Source: DASRAU01 sp035638075
Lineage (GTDB): Bacteria; Acidobacteriota; Polarisedimenticolia; Gp22-AA2
Length of the DNA stretch: 64,000 nt
Assembly: GCA_035638075.1 (NCBI GenBank)
Contig: DASRAU010000034.1
Location: forward strand, 273,067-337,066
Direction: 5' to 3'
Shown: positions 59,908-64,000 of the stretch, one piece after another
Layout of the letters: each line of letters opens with the position of its first letter
How positions within the stretch are numbered: the first letter of the stretch is position 1
The notes under the pieces: generated by a model
What the model was told of the DNA's origin: nothing
Seen by the model: only the letters and a program-made list of their open reading frames with translations
Databases searched by the model: none
Translations under genes and position numbers: made by a program

Positions 59908-62370
59908 ATGAAGGAGCGGAGCGTTTTGTTATCACGATTCCGGGCCTGGATCAACGTCACGGCGCCGGCCGCGGTCCTGGCGGCCATCGCGGCGCTCGTC
60001 CTGACCTGTCCGCTCGACGACCGCCTCTTCACCCACCTGGCGGCGGGAGACCGCATCCTCGAGCGGCACGGCGTGCCCCACACCGAGGAGTTCTCCTACA
60101 CGGCGTACGGGCTGCCGTGGACCGACCTGTCGTGGCTGTACCAGGCCGGCGTGGCGGGAGTGCGACGGATGGGGGGCCTGGGGGCGGTCGGCGGTCTGCA
60201 CGCGGTGGCATGGGTGGTTCTCTTTGCGGCCCTGTTCGCGCGCGGCCGTCGGTTCGTTCCGGCTCCTTGCCGGGCAGCCCTCGTGCTCGCTGCGGCGGTC
60301 GGGTGCGCGCCATGGCTGCGGCCGGGGCCCGAGGTGGTGTCGTGGGGGCTGCTCCTCCTGGCCTTGCTGCTCCTCGAGCGCGCCGGCGACGAAGAAGCAC
60401 TGAGGCGGCGCGTGCTGGTGTGGGGAGTCCTGCCGGGTCTGGTGCTCCTGTGGGTGAACCTGCACCAGGCCTTCCTCCTCGCGCTCCTCGCGACCGCCTT
60501 CTTCGCTGTCGACCTGGGCCTGGAATCCTTCGGACGCGGGGCGCGGGCTTCCGGGCGATCGACGGCTCTCATGGTGGCCGCCGCCGACCTCGCCTTCAGC
60601 GTGGCGCTGCAGTGCGGCGCGACGCTCCTGAATCCCTTCGGGGCGCGGGCCCTGAGGCTGCCGTTCGACACGGTCCTCGATCCGCTCGGCGCCAACGCGC
60701 TCCTGGGACGGATCTTCGACGACTGGCGCCCGTTGCTCAGCGGTGGTCTCGGGACGCCGCAATGGATCGCCTTCGGCCTGCTGCTCCTCGCGGCGGCCGC
60801 GGTGATCCTGTGGCGAAGGGGTCCGGGAAGCCTCGCCGAGGCGGCGCTGTTGCTGCTGCTCCTCGCGATGGCGCTGCGATCGCGGCGGCACCTGCCGCCG
60901 TTCCTGATCGCGGCCGCCTTCATCGCCCTGCGTCGCCGGCCGGCGCGGCGTTCCGAGGCGCCCCCGACCGCTCCGGGCGACAACGCGGGCGCCACGGCGA
61001 CGGGCGTCATGGCGGCGGCCAATGCGCCGGCCTGGGTGGGCGTGGCCTGCCTCGTCGTTGCGATCGGCATTTCGGTGACTGCGCTTCGCCCATCCGGCTG
61101 GCCGCCGGCGACGCGTCCCACGCCCTCGTTCCTGCTTGCCACCGACGAGTTCCCCGACGTCGCCGCGCGGTTCGTGGACGGGGCCAACCTCCCCGGGCAG
61201 GTGTTTCACAGCCTGAACGTGAGCGGGTCGCTGCTGGACACCTGGAAGCGGGACCGGCACATCTTCGCCGACGAGCGGCGCGAGCCGTTCCAGCACGGCG
61301 TGCTGCGCTCGTGGCTCGAGGCGGTCGGCGACGCCGAGGAGTTCGAGCGGGCGGCGGATAAGTACCAGATCACCACCATTCTCTGGCCGCACCGGGATGC
61401 CGGGCGGGGGGCGGTTTTGCTGCGGCACCTGGCGGCGGGGGGACGCTGGCAGCTGGCGTCCATCGACACGGCCGCCTCGGTGTGGGTGCGCGAAGACGCC
61501 ATGAGCCCGGCGCTCGCGCGCGACGCGCCGGTGGGCCGCGGGGCGCCGCTCGCGCCGCTGGTGCCGGCCCTGACCGCGCAGCTGGCGGCGCGTCCGAGGC
61601 GGGGTCCGCCGGTGCGGGAAGCCGATCTGGCCTCCTTCTTCGCTGCGGCGGGGGATCCGGCCGGCGCCGAGGCATTCTTCCGGCTGGCGATCGACAAGGC
61701 TCCGGGCGCCCCGCCGCTGTGGCTCGGGCTGGGGGAGGCGCTGGCGGCGCGCGGCGATCGCGGCGGCGCGCGGGACGCTCTCGACCGGGCCGACCGCCTC
61801 GATCGCCGCGACGGTCGCGCCTCGGCGGCGCTCGGAAGGCTCGCTCTCGAGGACGGGGATCTGAAAGAGGCGCGGCGCCGGCTGGACGCGGCAGCACGTG
61901 CCGGCGACGAGCGCGCCTCGACCCTCGCGGCGCGGGGACGACTGAGCGAGCGGGAGGAACGGCTCGACGACGCCCGCGCGCTGCTCGCCGCGGCGATCCG
62001 ATCGGACGGGACCGACCCCGAGGTGCTGCTGGCGGCGGCCGGCTTCGAGGGCCGGCACGGCGATCTCGAGAAGGCGCTGTCGCTGTACGAGCGGGTGAGA
62101 AGCCGGCGTCCGGACGATCCGGTGGCGGCGGCCGGGGCGGCGACACTCCTGGAGGGGGCCGGGCGGGCGGCGGAAGGGCTCGACATCGCCCGCGGCCCCG
62201 CGCAGGGGGCGGCGTCGCGGGCGGCGGTGTCAGGGCAGGTGTCGCCGGAGGACCGGCGACTGCTGGAAGTGGCGGCGCGACTGGCGCGCCAGGCGGGAGA
62301 AACGGAACGGGCGGAAGAATGGCAGAAGGCGATGGGAGCCGTCGGGGGCTCCCTCACACCAGAGCGTTGA
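59908..62370 (+). CDS. polytopic membrane protein with C-terminal TPR domain, unknown function
   Basis: An 820-residue protein. Residues about 1-400 carry around nine hydrophobic segments, with AAGDRILERHGVPHTEEFSYT and WTDLSWLYQAGVAG near the first loop. This layout recalls O-antigen-ligase or glycosyltransferase-C-like membrane proteins, but no catalytic DxD or equivalent is certain. A soluble part follows (FHSLNVSGSLLDTWKRDRHIFADERREPF), then TPR units from about 570 (WLGLGEALAARGDRGGARDAL and later copies). ATG 59908 has no ribosome site; TTG at 59926, six codons in, is preceded by AAGGAGCGGAG and may be the real start. Confidence 0.75.
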   Translation: MKERSVLLSRFRAWINVTAPAAVLAAIAALVLTCPLDDRLFTHLAAGDRILERHGVPHTEEFSYTAYGLPWTDLSWLYQAGVAGVRRMGGLGAVGGLHAVAWVVLFAALFARGRRFVPAPCRAALVLAAAVGCAPWLRPGPEVVSWGLLLLALLLLERAGDEEALRRRVLVWGVLPGLVLLWVNLHQAFLLALLATAFFAVDLGLESFGRGARASGRSTALMVAAADLAFSVALQCGATLLNPFGARALRLPFDTVLDPLGANALLGRIFDDWRPLLSGGLGTPQWIAFGLLLLAAAAVILWRRGPGSLAEAALLLLLLAMALRSRRHLPPFLIAAAFIALRRRPARRSEAPPTAPGDNAGATATGVMAAANAPAWVGVACLVVAIGISVTALRPSGWPPATRPTPSFLLATDEFPDVAARFVDGANLPGQVFHSLNVSGSLLDTWKRDRHIFADERREPFQHGVLRSWLEAVGDAEEFERAADKYQITTILWPHRDAGRGAVLLRHLAAGGRWQLASIDTAASVWVREDAMSPALARDAPVGRGAPLAPLVPALTAQLAARPRRGPPVREADLASFFAAAGDPAGAEAFFRLAIDKAPGAPPLWLGLGEALAARGDRGGARDALDRADRLDRRDGRASAALGRLALEDGDLKEARRRLDAAARAGDERASTLAARGRLSEREERLDDARALLAAAIRSDGTDPEVLLAAAGFEGRHGDLEKALSLYERVRSRRPDDPVAAAGAATLLEGAGRAAEGLDIARGPAQGAASRAAVSGQVSPEDRRLLEVAARLARQAGETERAEEWQKAMGAVGGSLTPER

Positions 62371-62527
62371 GCACTCCCTTCGGGAGGAGCCGGCGATGCT
62401 CGAGCCAGGCGGTCTTCAAGGCGAATTCCTCGATACCCGCCCACTGATCGGCCGCCGGGCTTCCGGCCACTTCGATCCGCACTTCGTGCATCTCGTCCTC
62501 GATCTGCACTCTGAAGAGAAGGGTCAT
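62354..62527 (-). CDS. 57-residue protein of unknown function
   Basis: A short gene: MTLLFRVQIEDEMHEVRIEV followed by an acidic/aromatic helix (WAGIEEFALKTAWLEHRRLL). GGAG lies 8 bases before the ATG, which supports it as real. It overlaps the end of the membrane/TPR gene by 17 bases on the other strand. No family is known to me. Confidence 0.5.
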   Translation of the reverse strand: MTLLFRVQIEDEMHEVRIEVAGSPAADQWAGIEEFALKTAWLEHRRLLPKGVLNALV

Positions 62528-62628
62528 CGTCCGACTCCACCGAAAACGTGCGCCAAGGATGCGGCGCACTCTTCCGGGCGTCGAGCGAACACCCCGGGCC
62601 GGCGCTGCAACCGCGCAGCAGGTTGGGA

Positions 62629-62634
62629 TAGCAT
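62629..62634 (+). promoter_or_regulatory. candidate -10 element of the lipoprotein gene
   Basis: TAGCAT lies 9 bases before ATG 62644, which has no ribosome binding site: same geometry as murA and galU. Confidence 0.3.
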
Positions 62635-62643
62635 CCTCTTTGT

Positions 62644-63273
62644 ATGCGCCTCGCCGGGCCCGCCGCCGGATTGGCCCTTCTGCTCGTGGCCGCCACGGTC
62701 TGCGCCTGCTCCGGGAAGGAGGCCGCGCCGCCGGCGGCCCCGCCGGCCAAGCATTTCCCCGCGCCCATCTTCGACGGCCTGTCCCTCGGCATGACCCGGG
62801 CGGAGGCGACACGCGTGCGCTCGATGCGGTCGAGCCTCACCGCCGGCGGGAAGAACCCTCGCGTCTGGATCTATGACGCCGGGGATTACATCGTGCACCT
62901 GACGTTCTCGGGGCGGGACGAGTCGAACGAGCTGGAGCGCATCGACGTGCACTACGGCCACGAGACCGGCGGCATCGGGCCGTTCCTGGCCCGCCTCGAG
63001 GAGCGCTACGGCGAGCCGGATGTGAAGCGCCGGCAGGCGGTCATCAACTCGTACGGTGACAAAGCGCACGAACAGTACGAGACCATCTGGTCCGACGCCG
63101 AGCAGTACGTCTTCCTGACCGAGCGGCTGCCGCCGCCGGGGAAGAACGGCACGCCCGCCTACTTCGTGACCATCAAGAAGAGGCAGCTCAGCGCCAAGGG
63201 CCCCCCGACCGGCTACGTGCCTCCTCCCGCGGTGGATGAGAACGGCAACCCGGTCGAGGAGCAGGTGTTCTGA
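62644..63273 (+). CDS. putative lipoprotein, unknown function
   Basis: A 209-residue exported protein. The N-terminus GPAAGLALLLVAATVCACSGK ends in a possible lipobox with Cys before SGK; a short Pro/Ala linker follows. The body is IFDGLSLGMTRAEATRVRS, then a beta-rich part (VWIYDAGDYIVHLTFSGRDESNELERIDVHY, FLARLEERYGEPD), a pattern common in small outer-membrane lipoproteins with a BamE-like or SmpA-like repeat. It lies 13 bases before the TPM-domain gene on the same strand. Confidence 0.65.
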   Translation: MRLAGPAAGLALLLVAATVCACSGKEAAPPAAPPAKHFPAPIFDGLSLGMTRAEATRVRSMRSSLTAGGKNPRVWIYDAGDYIVHLTFSGRDESNELERIDVHYGHETGGIGPFLARLEERYGEPDVKRRQAVINSYGDKAHEQYETIWSDAEQYVFLTERLPPPGKNGTPAYFVTIKKRQLSAKGPPTGYVPPPAVDENGNPVEEQVF

Positions 63274-63286
63274 GATCCTCCCTGCG

Positions 63287-64000
63287 ATGAGCCTCCGCCG
63301 GGTCCTCGTGCTCGCGCTGCTCGTGTGCGTCGCGGCGCCGGCATTCGCGCTGACGCCGCTGCCGCAGCGCGACACGCGGTCGGTCTACGACGAGGCGCAC
63401 GTCATCCGGGCGGAGGACGTGCGGCAGATGGAGTCGTGGCACCGGGCCCTGTTCGACTCCACCGGCGTCGCCATCGTCGTCGTCACCGTGCCGCGGCTCG
63501 AGGACGAGACCATCGAGGAGTTCGCCAACCGGGTCGGCACCACGTGGGGCGTCGGCAAGAAGGGCGACGACCGCGGCATCGTCATCGCGCTGTCGCTCGA
63601 TCCGCGCAAGGTGCGCGTCGAGACAGGGTACGGCGTCGAAGGGTACCTGCCCGACGGCAAGGTCGGCGCCATCATGGACAGCGAGGTGATCCCGCACCTC
63701 CGGAAAGACGACTTCAGCCGCGGGCTGCTGCAGGCGAGCGCCGCCTTCACCTCGATCGCGGCGCAGCAGTCGAACCTGACCATCGACGGCATCCAGGAAA
63801 AGCGGAACCAGGGGCGCACGACCGGCCGGGGCGGGGGAGGCTTCTTCGGGCTGCTGTTCCTCATCTTTCTGTTCCTGTTCGTCCTGTCGCTGGTGCGCAG
63901 CCCGCTGCTGACGGCGCTCATCCTTTCGGGGGCGGGGCGGCGCCGGCGCGGCCCGGGCGGCTGGGGCGGCGGCTGGGGAGGCGGCGGCTTCGGCGGGGGT
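63287..64000 (+). CDS. TPM-domain (YgcG-like) membrane protein, 3' end cut off
   Basis: The window ends inside this gene; 238 residues are seen. After a signal peptide (VLVLALLVCVAAPAFA) comes a TPM domain: YDEAHVIRAEDVRQMESWHRAL, GVAIVVVTVPRLEDETIEEFANRVG, GKKGDDRGIVIALSLDPRKVRVETGYGVEGYLPDGKVG. A transmembrane segment (GLLFLIFLFLFVLSLV) and a Gly/Trp/Arg-rich tail (GGWGGGWGGGGFGGG) follow, as usual in this family, which is linked to membrane protein quality control and photosystem II repair in plants. ATG at 63287 lies 13 bases after the lipoprotein gene. Confidence 0.9.
   Translation, partial: MSLRRVLVLALLVCVAAPAFALTPLPQRDTRSVYDEAHVIRAEDVRQMESWHRALFDSTGVAIVVVTVPRLEDETIEEFANRVGTTWGVGKKGDDRGIVIALSLDPRKVRVETGYGVEGYLPDGKVGAIMDSEVIPHLRKDDFSRGLLQASAAFTSIAAQQSNLTIDGIQEKRNQGRTTGRGGGGFFGLLFLIFLFLFVLSLVRSPLLTALILSGAGRRRRGPGGWGGGWGGGGFGGG

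Overview
The window is about 64 kb of chromosomal, high-GC, Gram-negative-type DNA. The best guess for the source is an uncultured member of the Acidobacteriota or a similar high-GC environmental phylum, at low confidence. The hints are a huge FG-GAP / MopE-like / thrombospondin type 3 surface protein, a beta-helix remnant, a bacterial lysyl oxidase, a full kynurenine pathway, and short intergenic gaps. No rRNA, CRISPR array, prophage or transposase is visible. One tRNA (Ser, anticodon TGA) is present.

Layout. 1-2.5 kb: end of an XRE antitoxin-like gene, an exported Fe/Mn superoxide dismutase-like protein, a lysyl oxidase, and a beta-helix protein remnant. 2.5-9.1 kb: an accessory island with a NERD-UvrD helicase, a zinc-ribbon RNase H, an N4-cytosine-type methyltransferase overlapping a putative restriction endonuclease, and a DUF262 gene overlapping a SIR2-like gene. 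Base composition in its right half is clearly lower than outside: 28 G+C of 60 at 7261-7320 against 46 of 60 at 11581-11640. 9.2-12.1 kb: uvrA. 12.2-19.7 kb: a seven-gene plus-strand operon (VOC protein, CocE hydrolase, NTF2-like, fumarylacetoacetase family, FMN 2-hydroxy acid oxidase, MFS transporter, amidase/hydantoinase), with five consecutive 4-base start/stop overlaps. 19.7-24 kb: polysaccharide deacetylase and two paralogous acyltransferase-like proteins. 24-27.1 kb: 2-hydroxyacid dehydrogenase, and a murA-HIT-membrane protein operon. 27.1-36.5 kb: the giant FG-GAP protein, a metallopeptidase/TPR protein, two zinc-ribbon proteins, and an NlpC/P60 hydrolase. 36.5-43.2 kb: galU, a HExxH protein, serS, a beta-propeller protein, a CPA2 antiporter, tRNA-Ser, and a small unknown. 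43.3-49.7 kb: M19 dipeptidase, an unknown secreted protein, a lipase-maturation-factor-like protein, TauE/SafE, PAP2, GNAT. 49.9-59.9 kb: a penicillin acylase-family hydrolase and the kynurenine/2-aminomuconate route as two convergent operons. 59.9-64 kb: a membrane/TPR protein, a 57-residue unknown, a lipoprotein, and the start of a TPM-domain protein.

How the genes work together. The cluster at 52.4-59.9 kb encodes eight steps from tryptophan to the deaminated 2-aminomuconate product. The 12.2-19.7 kb operon looks like import plus stepwise breakdown of an unidentified amide- or ureide-containing compound. The 5.2-9.1 kb genes look like genome defence: a type II restriction-modification pair, plus a SIR2-like/DUF262 pair that I do not recognise as a named system.

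A recurring regulatory pattern is a near-consensus -10 hexamer only 4-12 bases upstream of start codons that lack a Shine-Dalgarno sequence (murA, galU, serS, the CPA2 antiporter and others). This suggests leaderless transcripts. Three short divergent spacers carry overlapping, opposite-strand -10 elements. All functional calls come from reading translated motifs; no database search was possible.
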